The notes under the pieces are model-generated. The model was given only the letters and a program-made list of their open reading frames with translations. It did no database searches and was not told the origin of the DNA. A stretch of DNA of 64,000 nt from an uncultured Clostridia bacterium. Its GTDB lineage: Bacteria; Bacillota; Clostridia; Christensenellales; UBA1242. Each line of letters starts with the position of its first letter. Position 1 is the first letter of the stretch. Where the stretch lies: assembly GCA_944383375.1 (NCBI GenBank), contig CALWPG010000001.1, forward strand, positions 80,569 to 144,568, in the 5' to 3' direction. The position numbers and the translations under genes were made by a program. Below are positions 27,520 through 37,119 of the stretch, one piece after another.

Positions 27520-29418
27520 TTATTCAGTTATTAAAATAACTGTGGAATTCTGATCAATTTGCGTTCCGGCTGGAGGTAATTGCCTTAGCACGCTTCCTCC
27601 ATTTCCGTCAATTTCATAACTTAGTTTCAATGAGTTCAATGTCAATACGGCATCTGTCAAACTTTTACCAACAAGGTCAGGCATGGTCACATAATTAACC
27701 TCTACATCGGCCACGGGTTTGTCGCCTAAATAAGATATGATTTGACTTAAAATTTCTTTACCATATGGAGATGCAACAACACTGCCATAATATGCTCCTG
27801 CACCCGGTTCGTCAACAAGTATAAGCATAACATATTTTGGATTTGAAGCTGGATAAGTTCCTATGAAACTGGAAATATACTTGCCCTGCGCAATGGCACC
27901 ATTTTCATATTTTTGAGCTGTTCCCGTCTTACCTCCAACATCATAGCCCGGAACAAAACTGAATTCCTCCTGCTTGTTTACAACCTTTTTAAGCATATCA
28001 TTTAATACATTTGATGTGTTTTGAGAAATGGTTGTGTTTTTGATTACTGCTTCATTGGTGTATTTTTTTATACCGTCAACTGATGTTATATTTTTGATAA
28101 TGCTAGGAGTATAAAGATATCCTCCATTTACTGCACTACAGACTGCAGTGACTAGTTGAAGTGGTGTGACTGCAACTGCTTGCCCAAAACCTATACGTGC
28201 AAGATCCACATTTTTGACATTTGCTTGGTTCATAAGTATTCCACTGCTTTCTGAGGCTATTTGTATTCCAGTTGTACTGCCAAGGCCAAATTTTTTTAAA
28301 TAATCATAAAAAACGTCAGTTCCCATTCTTTGACTTAAAGCCATGAAGACACAGTTACAAGAATTGACCAAACCTTGAGTGAGGTCAATTGAGCCATGTC
28401 CAATTGATTTCCAGCACCTAATTCTTTGACCATCCACTGTTGCGCTTCCTCCACAGTAGAAGTGATCACTTAATTTCGCATTACCGCTTTCTATTGCAGA
28501 AGCCATTGTAAGTATTTTAAAGGTGGATCCTGGCTCATAAACGTCTACAACTATTTTATCACGTGTCATTTCCAAAAGATTTGCAGTGTCATCTCTTGGG
28601 ATATTATTTAAGTCAAAACTAGGTTTTGTACTACTTGCAACAATTTCTCCGTTTGTTGCATCCATAATTAAGCATGAAACACTTTTGGCTTTTTGCTCAA
28701 TCATCACCTTTTCAAGTACACTTTCAACTATACTTTGTATATTGACATCGATTGTGAGTGTTACATTGTCACCAGCGACACCATCTATGTAGGTACGAAG
28801 AGAGTTTTCTATCTCTTTTCCCTGAAGGTCACTTTGAACTAAAAAATATCCATCTTCACCGCTTAGTGCATCATTAAAATATGCCTCAACACCTGCTTGA
28901 CCGGTGTTGTCAACTGTTGTAAAGCCCAATATCTGAGTTAAAAGGTCACCATATGGATAATATCTTTTTATACTCTCAGATAAAAAGACACCACTTAAAT
29001 TTTCAAGTGCAATACTTTTAGCCGTTTCGCTATCCACCTGAAGTTTTACCAAAACCTCAGATACAGTTGTAATACTGGCCTTGTTGTAAACCAAGTCATA
29101 GCTCATATTCAATTTTTGTGACAAAAATTGAGCAACTTTACTTGCGTCTTTTATCTCTCTACCACGAACATAGACATCATAAGAAGTGAAAGAGACTGCC
29201 AATGTGGCCCCGTTTACATCGTAGATTTTACCTCGTTCTGCAGTTATAGGCAAGTCACGTGTCCACTGAGACAAGGCAAGATTTTGAAGCCTTTCACTAC
29301 CAAATATACAAACAAATGCCAATCTTATCACAAGTGCACCAAATAAAAAGGATATCGCTAACAAAAATGCTGATATCCTCTTTCGTAAACTATGTAATGT
29401 AAATTCCTTGTCTTGCAA
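27520..29418 (-). CDS. Class B penicillin-binding protein with PASTA domain (FtsI/SpoVD type)
   Basis: About 632 residues from the TTG at 29418, chosen because GGAGG lies 5 bases upstream; a TTG at 29430 sits on that site and is unlikely. An N-terminal transmembrane anchor (about 14-40), the class B dimerisation domain, and a transpeptidase domain with SxxK (GSTFK, near residue 300), SCN and KTGTA. A single PASTA domain (about 565-632) ends the protein. It crosslinks peptidoglycan at the septum (PBP2B-like) or in spore cortex (SpoVD-like); one PASTA domain fits SpoVD, but the position after rsmH and an FtsL-position gene fits both. Confidence 0.93.
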   Translation of the reverse strand: MQDKEFTLHSLRKRISAFLLAISFLFGALVIRLAFVCIFGSERLQNLALSQWTRDLPITAERGKIYDVNGATLAVSFTSYDVYVRGREIKDASKVAQFLSQKLNMSYDLVYNKASITTVSEVLVKLQVDSETAKSIALENLSGVFLSESIKRYYPYGDLLTQILGFTTVDNTGQAGVEAYFNDALSGEDGYFLVQSDLQGKEIENSLRTYIDGVAGDNVTLTIDVNIQSIVESVLEKVMIEQKAKSVSCLIMDATNGEIVASSTKPSFDLNNIPRDDTANLLEMTRDKIVVDVYEPGSTFKILTMASAIESGNAKLSDHFYCGGSATVDGQRIRCWKSIGHGSIDLTQGLVNSCNCVFMALSQRMGTDVFYDYLKKFGLGSTTGIQIASESSGILMNQANVKNVDLARIGFGQAVAVTPLQLVTAVCSAVNGGYLYTPSIIKNITSVDGIKKYTNEAVIKNTTISQNTSNVLNDMLKKVVNKQEEFSFVPGYDVGGKTGTAQKYENGAIAQGKYISSFIGTYPASNPKYVMLILVDEPGAGAYYGSVVASPYGKEILSQIISYLGDKPVADVEVNYVTMPDLVGKSLTDAVLTLNSLKLSYEIDGNGGSVLRQLPPAGTQIDQNSTVILITE

Positions 29419-29419
29419 A

Positions 29420-30190
29420 TTAGCCTCCAAACAAATGTCTTAGCCAATTACAAATACTATCAAACCAATTACTTTCCTGCTCATACTCAGTTGGGTCATC
29501 TAGTGGCTGAGGTGTTATAGTTATCACCTCCTCAATAGGAAGTAACGAACCCTCTCCCGTCTGTGGTGGCACATCGTCGGTTGCATCGTTGAGTTTTTCT
29601 ATCTTACTTAGATATTGCGCGATATTGACATTATACTCCTGCGAAGTTGCGGATTCGGTTGCAATACTTGAAGAAGTAGATGCAAGTTCAATAGAATTGC
29701 CTATTATCCAACCAACCAAAATTGCCATTAGACAACAGAACACCCCCGTAAGTAATCGAAACCTAAATTTATAACCTTTCTGATTGCTTTTATTTGTGCT
29801 TTCAATTTCTTCAATACTTACTTCATCAGCACTTGGTTCAATCATAAGGCTTGTATTATACAAACTTTCAACACTTTCTTCCACCGCATCAGTTTGCTCA
29901 GTTTCAACGTCCTCATGAGTATGCTGTGCCTCTTCTTTCTCTTTCTCTTCTTTTTCGCGTTGATTTTCCAAGATTTGTTTTTTTAGTTTTTCAAGTTTGT
30001 CATCACTTTTTTCAGCTTTTGGTGAACTTTCTTCTATTTCAACTTTTTTTGTCAATGAATCACTGGAAAACAAATTGATTTCTGGAAGAGTATGTACATG
30101 TTCAACTTCTTTTTGCGCATCCTGAGTTTGGATGACTTTTTCCAATGTAATGGTTTGAGTACTTTCATTGTTTTGGTTTTTAAAATCCAT
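29420..30190 (-). CDS. Bitopic membrane protein at the ftsL position
   Basis: 256 residues from the ATG at 30190 (AAGGAG 10 bases upstream; the ATG at 30199 is too close to it). Long acidic, Glu/Lys/Thr-rich cytoplasmic part (1-140) with a coiled-coil-like stretch (KLEKLKKQILENQREKEEK), one transmembrane helix (about 147-166) and an ~90-residue outside part rich in Thr, Pro and Glu. By position between rsmH and the PBP gene it should be FtsL/DivIC-like, but it is twice the usual length and lacks a clear outside leucine zipper. The stop codon overlaps the PBP translation start region. Confidence 0.72.
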   Translation of the reverse strand: MDFKNQNNESTQTITLEKVIQTQDAQKEVEHVHTLPEINLFSSDSLTKKVEIEESSPKAEKSDDKLEKLKKQILENQREKEEKEKEEAQHTHEDVETEQTDAVEESVESLYNTSLMIEPSADEVSIEEIESTNKSNQKGYKFRFRLLTGVFCCLMAILVGWIIGNSIELASTSSSIATESATSQEYNVNIAQYLSKIEKLNDATDDVPPQTGEGSLLPIEEVITITPQPLDDPTEYEQESNWFDSICNWLRHLFGG

Positions 30191-30263
30191 ATTATACATA
30201 CTCCTTTTATTTCAATTTTATTACCTTATGTATATCACATCAAAAAATTTTTGGCAATATTTT

Positions 30264-31208
30264 TTAGAGTTTTTCAATAATCCTAAGTTTTGCAGATGTG
30301 GAGCGTGAATTTTGCTTTTGTTCGCTTTCTGATGCAATTATTGGTTTTTTATTTACAAGTTTAATACTTTTTTTATGCCCACAAATACAAATTGGTGTAC
30401 CTGGTGGACAAATACAGTCAGTGGCACAAAGTTTGAAAGCATTCTTTATTATTCTATCTTCCAACGAATGGAATGTAAGCACTGCCATTCTACCTTTGCT
30501 TTTCAACTTTTGAATTAGAAACATAACAGTTTCAAACAGATTATCCAATTCCTTATTAACTTCAATTCTTATAGCTTGAAACGTTTTTTTATGCGCACCA
30601 TTTCTTGAAAATACAACTTTTTTAGGCATGCTTTGCTCAATTATTTGTGCAAGTTGTTTGGTTGTGTTTACAGGCCTATTTTTTACAATATTTGAGGCTA
30701 TACTTTTTGCGAACTGCTCCTCTCCGTATTCTTTGATTACTCTCGTTAGATGATTTAAAGAGTATTTGTTTACAACATCATAGGCAGATAGCTGCTGACG
30801 TTTATCCATTCGCATATCTAGTGGCGCATCATATCTAAAACTAAAGCCTCGAGATGCAGTATCAAGTTGATAAGAACTAACACCAAGATCAATTAAGACT
30901 CCATCTAGTAAATCTATATTAAGACCTTGTAATATGTTTTTAACATCTTTAAAGTCTCCTCTTATGAGGGTGACATTATTCATATTTTGAAAACGCTTTT
31001 TGCATGCATTTATAGCATCTTCGTCTTTATCTATACCAATAAGCATACCATTTGGGCCAAGGTGTTTCAAAATTTCACTACTGTGACCGCCACCACCAAT
31101 TGTACAATCAAGATAAATACCATCGGGTCTAATGTTTAGACCCGATGTTACTCCATTTAGCATTATTGGGATGTGATTAAAATTATTTTGTGTATTCATT
31201 TTTAACAT
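30264..31208 (-). CDS. rsmH: 16S rRNA (cytosine(1402)-N(4))-methyltransferase
   Basis: A 314-residue SAM-dependent methyltransferase (formerly MraW). The motif DCTIGGGGHS (about 34-43) binds SAM; GVLIDLGVSS, SFRYDAPLDMRMD and VLTFHSLEDR are family signatures, and a small helical domain is inserted (about 125-215). It modifies the decoding centre of the ribosome. It overlaps the CvpA-like gene by 26 bp; another ATG at 31199 (17-bp overlap) is possible, and neither has a good ribosome site. There is no mraZ upstream. Confidence 0.95.
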   Translation of the reverse strand: MLKMNTQNNFNHIPIMLNGVTSGLNIRPDGIYLDCTIGGGGHSSEILKHLGPNGMLIGIDKDEDAINACKKRFQNMNNVTLIRGDFKDVKNILQGLNIDLLDGVLIDLGVSSYQLDTASRGFSFRYDAPLDMRMDKRQQLSAYDVVNKYSLNHLTRVIKEYGEEQFAKSIASNIVKNRPVNTTKQLAQIIEQSMPKKVVFSRNGAHKKTFQAIRIEVNKELDNLFETVMFLIQKLKSKGRMAVLTFHSLEDRIIKNAFKLCATDCICPPGTPICICGHKKSIKLVNKKPIIASESEQKQNSRSTSAKLRIIEKL

Positions 31209-34080
31209 CTTGTATGAGTGACGACCAATCTATATCACCATCTGTTGTAAATTGGTCAAGTTTGCCGCTTACATATCCACCCACAGTTTCATCTGTCTGA
31301 ATGTAGCCAAGCATTGCATTGTATGCACCTTCAAATACTCCCTGTTTATTGGCACTATCTTCAAGTTGCTCCAAAAGGCCAGCCAATTGATCACTACTTT
31401 CACCCGTTACCAAATCTTCTATGGAGGTATTTGTCATAATGTCAGAAGCAAGATCTATAACTGAACCTAAAACACCCACAACTTCAGCCACTTCATCTTC
31501 ACTCAAATCGTCTATATCCACAGGAATATTCACACCTAAATTGCCAACAAAATCTTTGATTTGTGAGTTGATGCTGTTTACAACCAACACACCTATAGGT
31601 CTAAATACTCTGTTGTTCATAAGTGGTGTAAATATTTGGTTAACATCGTCACTATTTATTTGGTCAAGCATATTTTCAAGATTTCCAACTTGTAGAATAT
31701 ATGAGATCAAATTATAGGTTTCACCCTGATAAGTTATTTGCTTTGTAAGCATTTTATCAATGATAGGTTGAAGATTTGTAAATTCAACATTGAAGGAAAA
31801 TTGATTGTCTTTAAAGCAATTAAAATCAATAAATTGATTCAGCTGCGTGGTTGATAGGGTATCAACAAGATTTGTGTAGATTCCAGGGACAACACCATTT
31901 TCTGTTTCAATATCTGAGAAAATACTGGATGCTCTTATTGAATCTATACAACTTCCAAACAACGATAAATTTGAACTTAAAAGATATTCAAATGTGTTTT
32001 CTTTGAATTGTTTTATGTCCAATGTACTTACATATTTTGCTATGTTGTCTGCAAAGGCAAAAAGATTTTCTTTCTCATTTTCCTCATACAAAGCATCATA
32101 GTTTATATCACCAAGCACGGTGCCTTCCTTAAGGATATCTCCCAATTCATTTATAACTGTGTTTAAATTTTCAAAGCCCACTTTGATTAACTTTTTGAAG
32201 GCATCACTGTTATAAATTGGTTCAATTATTTGACGCAACAATGTTTTACTCTCGCCATTTATTTCTGACATTTTGGTCAAATTTTGGAAAATCTTTGTAA
32301 TGTTTTCGTCAGATACGGTGTATTGATTTTCTCCCGTTTGTTCAATATAACTAATAATTTGAGATTGTCTCACCATATCAATAACGTTGGCAAGTGATTG
32401 TGTTTCCTCTAACCAAACATTATCGCCTTTGAAAATATTGAAATCTACATAGTTATTATATTCAGTTTTTGCAAATGCAGAAACTATCTGATTATATATT
32501 CCAGTCTGACTAAACACGTTCATGTTTTGAACTGCATTCATCATAGTGCCTAAGTTTGTGACTATACCTTCAAGGTTAAAGTCAAAGATTTGCAAAATAT
32601 TCTCTTCCACAACTTGTATGTTCTCGTCTAAAATTATTTTTCCAATATTTAATGCACTTGACAGCAGGCTTGTGACTTCACCTTTTTTCAAAGTAAGATT
32701 TTCATCTTTTATATCAATATTATTTATAACGATAGTTTGGTCATCGGTAAGGAAAATTAACTGTTCTTCAAGGAAATCTACGGCATAATTTAATCCAAAA
32801 AGCGCCGCTTTATTTAATATCTTAGAGTTGAAAATGTTGTCAATGATTTGAGTTAAAACTGCTTTATCGTTCATGGACAAAATATCTAATATATCGTTTA
32901 TATCATCTTCTGAAACGTTAGCATCGGTTGGAATTTGATCAAAAATTTTATTATCAGCAGCAATTTTCGCTGTATTTATTACGGATACAAGTTCATTTTT
33001 TAAATTTTCATTGATGCCTTCATCTGAGCGAAGTTCATCTCTTATAGTCTCTACTAAAGACAAGTAATCTGCATTAGACTGAATTTCGGGCATTTCAATT
33101 ATTTTATCAATACCAAAATCGACAAGTTCAGGAAGCGCAGTTGTAAGCAAGTTAGAATTAAAGATATAATCCACAGCACGAAGCAAATTATCATAGTTCA
33201 AAGTCTTTACAACTTCCCAAGATGAAAAGTCAATATCCATCAGAAATCCAACATTGTCGTAAACATTTGCTATGTTCACCACTTCATCTCTAAGTGAGAT
33301 CTTTGTACCATCTATCGTAACAGATGCCACCTGATTAAATATAGCATCATCAATACCGAACACTCCACTGACCTTAGCAATGGCACTATCGTTGTATGCA
33401 GAAATGTATTCCTTAAATTCCTCTGGAATATTTTCATTGATCAATTGAGCTGAAAGTGATAGGTTTGAACTTTCTTGCGTGTCCGCTTGAACTGTTTGGG
33501 TAGCAGTGGAAAGATCATTGTATAATCCAACTATTCCACTTAGCGGCAAAAATGTCAAGAATGCCAGTGCAAGGCCTTGTACTGCACCAACAAGTCCACC
33601 AAACCAGCGCCATTTGCGTTTTTTGCTCTTTGTTTTGACGACAATTTCATCTTTTTGGACTTTTTCTTTCGGAAAACATACAGATGCCACCACCAAATAA
33701 ATGACCCAGGCAACCAAGTTGACGAGATATGTCAATAAAACAAATGTCACTAAATTCACAAGCATTATAGGAAAGTTTTCAATTAAAGTCGCTATGGTTG
33801 GACTTGCCTGCATCAACTCTGCCACCTGCTCTGAACTGTTTATTGCTGAAAGAATAATGTTTTCAATTGATGTGAGCTGTCCTTCATAGGTTATTTGAAT
33901 GCCCAAAATCAGTTTTGATATATAAGGCGTTATGATACCGGCAACTATAACTGCTACAAAGAAAAATCCAATTCTTAGTGCAGATTTTTTTAATCCTTTA
34001 ACAAAACCAAAAATAAAGCCCAGTACCAAAAATACTGCAAATAATATGTTAAGAATTAAAAGAACCAATCCTGCATCCAT
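31183..34080 (-). CDS. CvpA-like membrane protein with ~750-residue extracytoplasmic extension
   Basis: A 965-residue protein. The first ~200 residues look like the CvpA family: about four helices, with GFVKGLKKSALRIGF after the first, and a basic cytoplasmic loop (KTKSKKRKWRWFGG) before the last. CvpA proteins are usually 160-200 residues long and affect envelope or biofilm traits. Here a further ~750 residues follow, with no more membrane segments, rich in Asn, Asp, Ile and Leu. Blocks such as NYDLLRAVDYIFNSNLL / NYVDFNIFKGDNVW / QFIDFNCFKDNQF suggest internally repeated helical units. The function is not known. TAGGAGG precedes the ATG. Confidence 0.78.
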   Translation of the reverse strand: MDAGLVLLILNILFAVFLVLGFIFGFVKGLKKSALRIGFFFVAVIVAGIITPYISKLILGIQITYEGQLTSIENIILSAINSSEQVAELMQASPTIATLIENFPIMLVNLVTFVLLTYLVNLVAWVIYLVVASVCFPKEKVQKDEIVVKTKSKKRKWRWFGGLVGAVQGLALAFLTFLPLSGIVGLYNDLSTATQTVQADTQESSNLSLSAQLINENIPEEFKEYISAYNDSAIAKVSGVFGIDDAIFNQVASVTIDGTKISLRDEVVNIANVYDNVGFLMDIDFSSWEVVKTLNYDNLLRAVDYIFNSNLLTTALPELVDFGIDKIIEMPEIQSNADYLSLVETIRDELRSDEGINENLKNELVSVINTAKIAADNKIFDQIPTDANVSEDDINDILDILSMNDKAVLTQIIDNIFNSKILNKAALFGLNYAVDFLEEQLIFLTDDQTIVINNIDIKDENLTLKKGEVTSLLSSALNIGKIILDENIQVVEENILQIFDFNLEGIVTNLGTMMNAVQNMNVFSQTGIYNQIVSAFAKTEYNNYVDFNIFKGDNVWLEETQSLANVIDMVRQSQIISYIEQTGENQYTVSDENITKIFQNLTKMSEINGESKTLLRQIIEPIYNSDAFKKLIKVGFENLNTVINELGDILKEGTVLGDINYDALYEENEKENLFAFADNIAKYVSTLDIKQFKENTFEYLLSSNLSLFGSCIDSIRASSIFSDIETENGVVPGIYTNLVDTLSTTQLNQFIDFNCFKDNQFSFNVEFTNLQPIIDKMLTKQITYQGETYNLISYILQVGNLENMLDQINSDDVNQIFTPLMNNRVFRPIGVLVVNSINSQIKDFVGNLGVNIPVDIDDLSEDEVAEVVGVLGSVIDLASDIMTNTSIEDLVTGESSDQLAGLLEQLEDSANKQGVFEGAYNAMLGYIQTDETVGGYVSGKLDQFTTDGDIDWSSLIQDVKNEYTK

Positions 34081-34127
34081 AAATCCCTCCTAGGTTTATA
34101 TTAGAATAAAATTTAAATAATTGCAAC

Positions 34128-34826
34128 TTATATTTTAATTTGCTGAAGTTTGTTTCCCAAAAGGTCACACGATGTCAAATAAAAATCAATGCCATATAAA
34201 TTTTCATATAGTTTATATTTTCCAATATTTGAGTGAATATGACCAAATACGCATGCTTTAACATTATATTTTTTTAACAAAGACACAAATTCACTCTCAC
34301 CTTTATTTTGTGAATATGGTGGATAGTGAAGCATACAAACGATACTATCACCATCATTAGCTAAACTTGCTGCGCGGAATAGTGCCATTTCCAGCCTTAA
34401 AACTTCCCTTTTATATATCTTTTTATCTTGATCATCTTTAAAGTCTTTGTCGGGAACGGTCCAACCACGAGTTCCGCAAACCACAATATTTCCAATTTTT
34501 ATGGCATCATTTTGAAGTGCATAACAATTATTTTTGAGTGCTTGCCTTACATTGGATATACCTTGCCACCAGTAATCATGATTGCCACGAACAAATATTT
34601 TTGTTCCCTTTAAATTGTCAAAGTATACAAGGTCCTGCTTCGCCTCATCAAGTTTCATTGCCCATGAAATATCTCCAGCAATCAAAACAACATCATCATC
34701 GTTTACTTTATTTTGCCAGTCCTCTTTTATTTTTTCAAGATAGTTCGCCCATCCATCACCAAAAATCTCCATTGGTTTGGCGCCACTTATGCAAAGGTGG
34801 AAATCACTAATTGCAAAAACTTTCAT
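34128..34826 (-). CDS. Metallophosphoesterase (calcineurin-like)
   Basis: A 232-residue cytoplasmic enzyme with the ordered metal-ligand motifs of the calcineurin-like family: SDFHL (residues 7-11), AGDISW (about 50-55), GNHDYWW (about 81-87), a lone His in MLHYPPYS and FGHIHS. Such proteins hydrolyse phosphoesters; substrate not deducible. It resembles Firmicutes YpbG-like/UPF-type phosphoesterases of this size. One base separates its start from the yqeY stop, so the two are co-transcribed. Confidence 0.92.
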   Translation of the reverse strand: MKVFAISDFHLCISGAKPMEIFGDGWANYLEKIKEDWQNKVNDDDVVLIAGDISWAMKLDEAKQDLVYFDNLKGTKIFVRGNHDYWWQGISNVRQALKNNCYALQNDAIKIGNIVVCGTRGWTVPDKDFKDDQDKKIYKREVLRLEMALFRAASLANDGDSIVCMLHYPPYSQNKGESEFVSLLKKYNVKACVFGHIHSNIGKYKLYENLYGIDFYLTSCDLLGNKLQQIKI

Positions 34827-34827
34827 A

Positions 34828-35250
34828 TCATATACTCTTTAAGACTTCTTGAACAAGACGCATATCGCACTTGCCAGCATAATTTGTTTTAAAATATTTC
34901 ATTACAAATGGGATACTCCTGTCTTCAAGTGACAAGATTATTTCTTTTATTTCTTCTTCACTCATCATCTTTGGAAGATATGCTCTTACAAGCTCAAGTT
35001 GTTTTGAAATATTTTCAATTTCTTCGGTATTGTTAACTTTTTTGTAATTTTCAAGTTCTTCCCCAAGCTCTTTCACAGATTTTTGCAATATCTGAATTGC
35101 ATCCACATCGGTAAATTCTTCATGCTTTTCACGTTTTTTAATTTGTTCCAACATGAATTTGTTTATAAGCACACTGTAAATTGTGTGTGCAACACCATCT
35201 TTTTCTTTCATAGCTAAAATATTTGCTTTTTTAATTTCATCAAAAATCAT
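34828..35250 (-). CDS. yqeY: GatB/YqeY domain protein
   Basis: A 140-residue helical protein of the YqeY family: N-terminal helical part with MKEKDGVAHTIYSVL, then the YqeY fold (QLELVRAYLPKMMSEEEIKEII). The same domain forms the tail of GatB in tRNA-dependent amidotransferase. In Bacillus yqeY is next to rpsU; here rpsU is 17 kb away. AGGAGA precedes the ATG. Confidence 0.9.
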   Translation of the reverse strand: MIFDEIKKANILAMKEKDGVAHTIYSVLINKFMLEQIKKREKHEEFTDVDAIQILQKSVKELGEELENYKKVNNTEEIENISKQLELVRAYLPKMMSEEEIKEIILSLEDRSIPFVMKYFKTNYAGKCDMRLVQEVLKSI

Positions 35251-35356
35251 AATAATCTCCTAACACTACGATTATATCATAATATTAATAAAAACACAAC
35301 GCAACTAATAAAATATTACTATTACACAAAATTTTATTTTTGTGCTAGAAAATTAC

Positions 35357-35385
35357 TTGTAAAATTCAAATATATACTTTATACT
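35357..35385 (+). promoter_or_regulatory. Vegetative promoter of the degV gene
   Basis: TTGTAA (35357-35362), 17-bp spacer, TATACT (35380-35385). Confidence 0.75.
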
Positions 35386-35411
35386 AAAGAAGTTAAACTA
35401 AGGAGGATATT

Positions 35412-36278
35412 GTGTCAAAAATAGCAATTATAACAGATAGTAATTCAGGTATTAAACTTACGGAGCAAAACGAGGATTTATATGTTCTCCCAATGCCATT
35501 TATCATAAACGGAGAAGAATATTTTGAAGAAATCAGCCTCTCACAAGAAGATTTTTATAAAAAGTTGGCTGAAAATGCAGATATTTCAACTTCACAGCCA
35601 TCACCTTTCCAAGTAAAAGAAATGTGGGAAAATGCACTCAAAACCCATGATGAAGTTGTTTACATACCTATGTCAAGTGGTCTAAGCGAGTCATGTCATA
35701 ATGCCATTGAGTTTTCAAAGGAATATCCAAATGTAACAGTTGTGGATAACCAACGTATTTCAGTCACACAAAAAGATAGTGTTTACGAAGCATTAAAAAT
35801 GGCACACGATGGCTACAGTGCGGCAGAAATTAAAGATTATCTTGAAAACACAAAACTTGACAGTAGCATTTACATAACAGTGAATACTTTGAAATATCTT
35901 AAAAAAGGTGGCAGAATTACTCCTGCCGTGGCACTCATTGGCACTATTTTGAATATCAAACCAATTCTTCAAATTCACGGAGAAAAGTTAGACTCATTTG
36001 CAAAAGCACTAAACATGAGCCAAGCAAAACAAAAGATGATTAATGCAGTTAAAAAAGATTTTGAGACTGTGTTAAAAGAATATTATGAAAATGGTGAAAT
36101 GCAAATTGATATTGCCCACACCAACAATGAAGAAGAAGCTATGAAATTCAAAGCAGAAATTGAAAAAGCATTTCCAAAATCAAAAGTTAAATTTGTTGAT
36201 CCACTTTCGCTAAGTGTGTCTTGTCACATTGGACCAGGTGCACTCGCAATTGCGACAACAAGGGTAACAAAAAAATAA
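35412..36278 (+). CDS. DegV family fatty acid-binding protein
   Basis: 288 residues starting at GTG (35412) after AGGAGG. DegV two-domain fold: ITDSNSG near the N-terminus, STSQPSP (about 59-65), SSGLSES (about 91-97) and the region LKYLKKGGRI, with the lipid head-group contacts expected around the Ser/Thr motifs. Members bind fatty acids for the FakA kinase system; no fakA is next to it here. Single-gene unit with promoter and terminator. Confidence 0.93.
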   Translation: MSKIAIITDSNSGIKLTEQNEDLYVLPMPFIINGEEYFEEISLSQEDFYKKLAENADISTSQPSPFQVKEMWENALKTHDEVVYIPMSSGLSESCHNAIEFSKEYPNVTVVDNQRISVTQKDSVYEALKMAHDGYSAAEIKDYLENTKLDSSIYITVNTLKYLKKGGRITPAVALIGTILNIKPILQIHGEKLDSFAKALNMSQAKQKMINAVKKDFETVLKEYYENGEMQIDIAHTNNEEEAMKFKAEIEKAFPKSKVKFVDPLSLSVSCHIGPGALAIATTRVTKK

Positions 36279-36280
36279 AT

Positions 36281-36310
36281 AAAAATGGCAAATAAATGCC
36301 ATTTTTTTTT
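36281..36310 (+). terminator. Intrinsic terminator of the degV gene
   Basis: AAAATGGCA / TGCCATTTT stem, 6-base loop, T-run. Confidence 0.9.
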
Positions 36311-36345
36311 AAAATATTTGTCTTTCCAACAATCAAGAAATCTTA

Positions 36346-36372
36346 ACATTCTTCGCTTGGCTCAAAATGACA
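36346..36372 (+). repeat. Degenerate dispersed hairpin repeat
   Basis: A worn copy of the family: CATTCTTCGCTTGG then CTCAAAATGACA. The outer arms ATTCT/AAAAT no longer pair fully. Confidence 0.6.
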
Positions 36373-36386
36373 AAAGTTTAAAAATG

Positions 36387-37118
36387 TTATTTTTTACTGA
36401 ATTTTGCTTTTAGTTTGTTATAAGTTATATACACCCACCTATCCTCTTTCTTTAAGGAAATTTGTTCATAAATTATTAAAGCTATTGTATAAAGTAATAT
36501 AAACATTGCGCCAACAAACACCCAGTTAAATATAGTTCCATCAATTAAAGGATGAAATATATACATTGCATCATCGTGCCCTAGCATCGATATCATGAAG
36601 ATTCCATACGTCATATAAGCACAAAGTCCAAAAATCAAACTATTCCACTTTTTTAAACTTGGCTTATATCTTTTTGTTACACAGATGAGGAAGAAATTAA
36701 ATATCCCCATTGTGTGATGTAGCAATCCCGATAATGTTTTGTCAAAAAATATTGAGGCATCTTGACCTATAAAATCAGGATAAAAGAATGTTAAAACTCC
36801 ACCGAGCAACATACAACTTGCAAGAAATTGAAGTATGCCACTATCTTTTTTACAAAATATCATTGCAAGTGGGAATAATAAGCTTGTTATACCACAAAAA
36901 GTTGTTGGCAAAAATTCAGAAATTCCACCACTATATTCCATTACCGCAAGTCTATTCCAAATGATAAAAGTCAATTGAATGAGTGCACAGGTTACTATAA
37001 TAACCGTTTTTGTACGCTCTTTTTTTACGAACTTTCCTATAAGTATTAGTGCAGTTACCATTACTGCAACACTGACAAGCATAAAAATTATGTGCTCTAT
37101 TCCAAATATCTGTGGCAT
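36387..37118 (-). CDS. YwaF/TMEM164-like seven-helix membrane protein, copy 1
   Basis: A 243-residue polytopic protein with about seven helices, matching the size and layout of the YwaF (TIGR02206) family. Cys75 lies in LPTTFCGITSL and His134/135 in GLLHHTMG, 59-60 residues later. A Cys-His pair at nearly this spacing is conserved in two other proteins close by and, as I recall, in eukaryotic TMEM164, where it is thought to be catalytic in acyl transfer to lipids. The bacterial function is unknown. The start is 1 bp after the HIT gene stop. Confidence 0.75.
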   Translation of the reverse strand: MPQIFGIEHIIFMLVSVAVMVTALILIGKFVKKERTKTVIIVTCALIQLTFIIWNRLAVMEYSGGISEFLPTTFCGITSLLFPLAMIFCKKDSGILQFLASCMLLGGVLTFFYPDFIGQDASIFFDKTLSGLLHHTMGIFNFFLICVTKRYKPSLKKWNSLIFGLCAYMTYGIFMISMLGHDDAMYIFHPLIDGTIFNWVFVGAMFILLYTIALIIYEQISLKKEDRWVYITYNKLKAKFSKK

Positions 37119-37119
37119 T

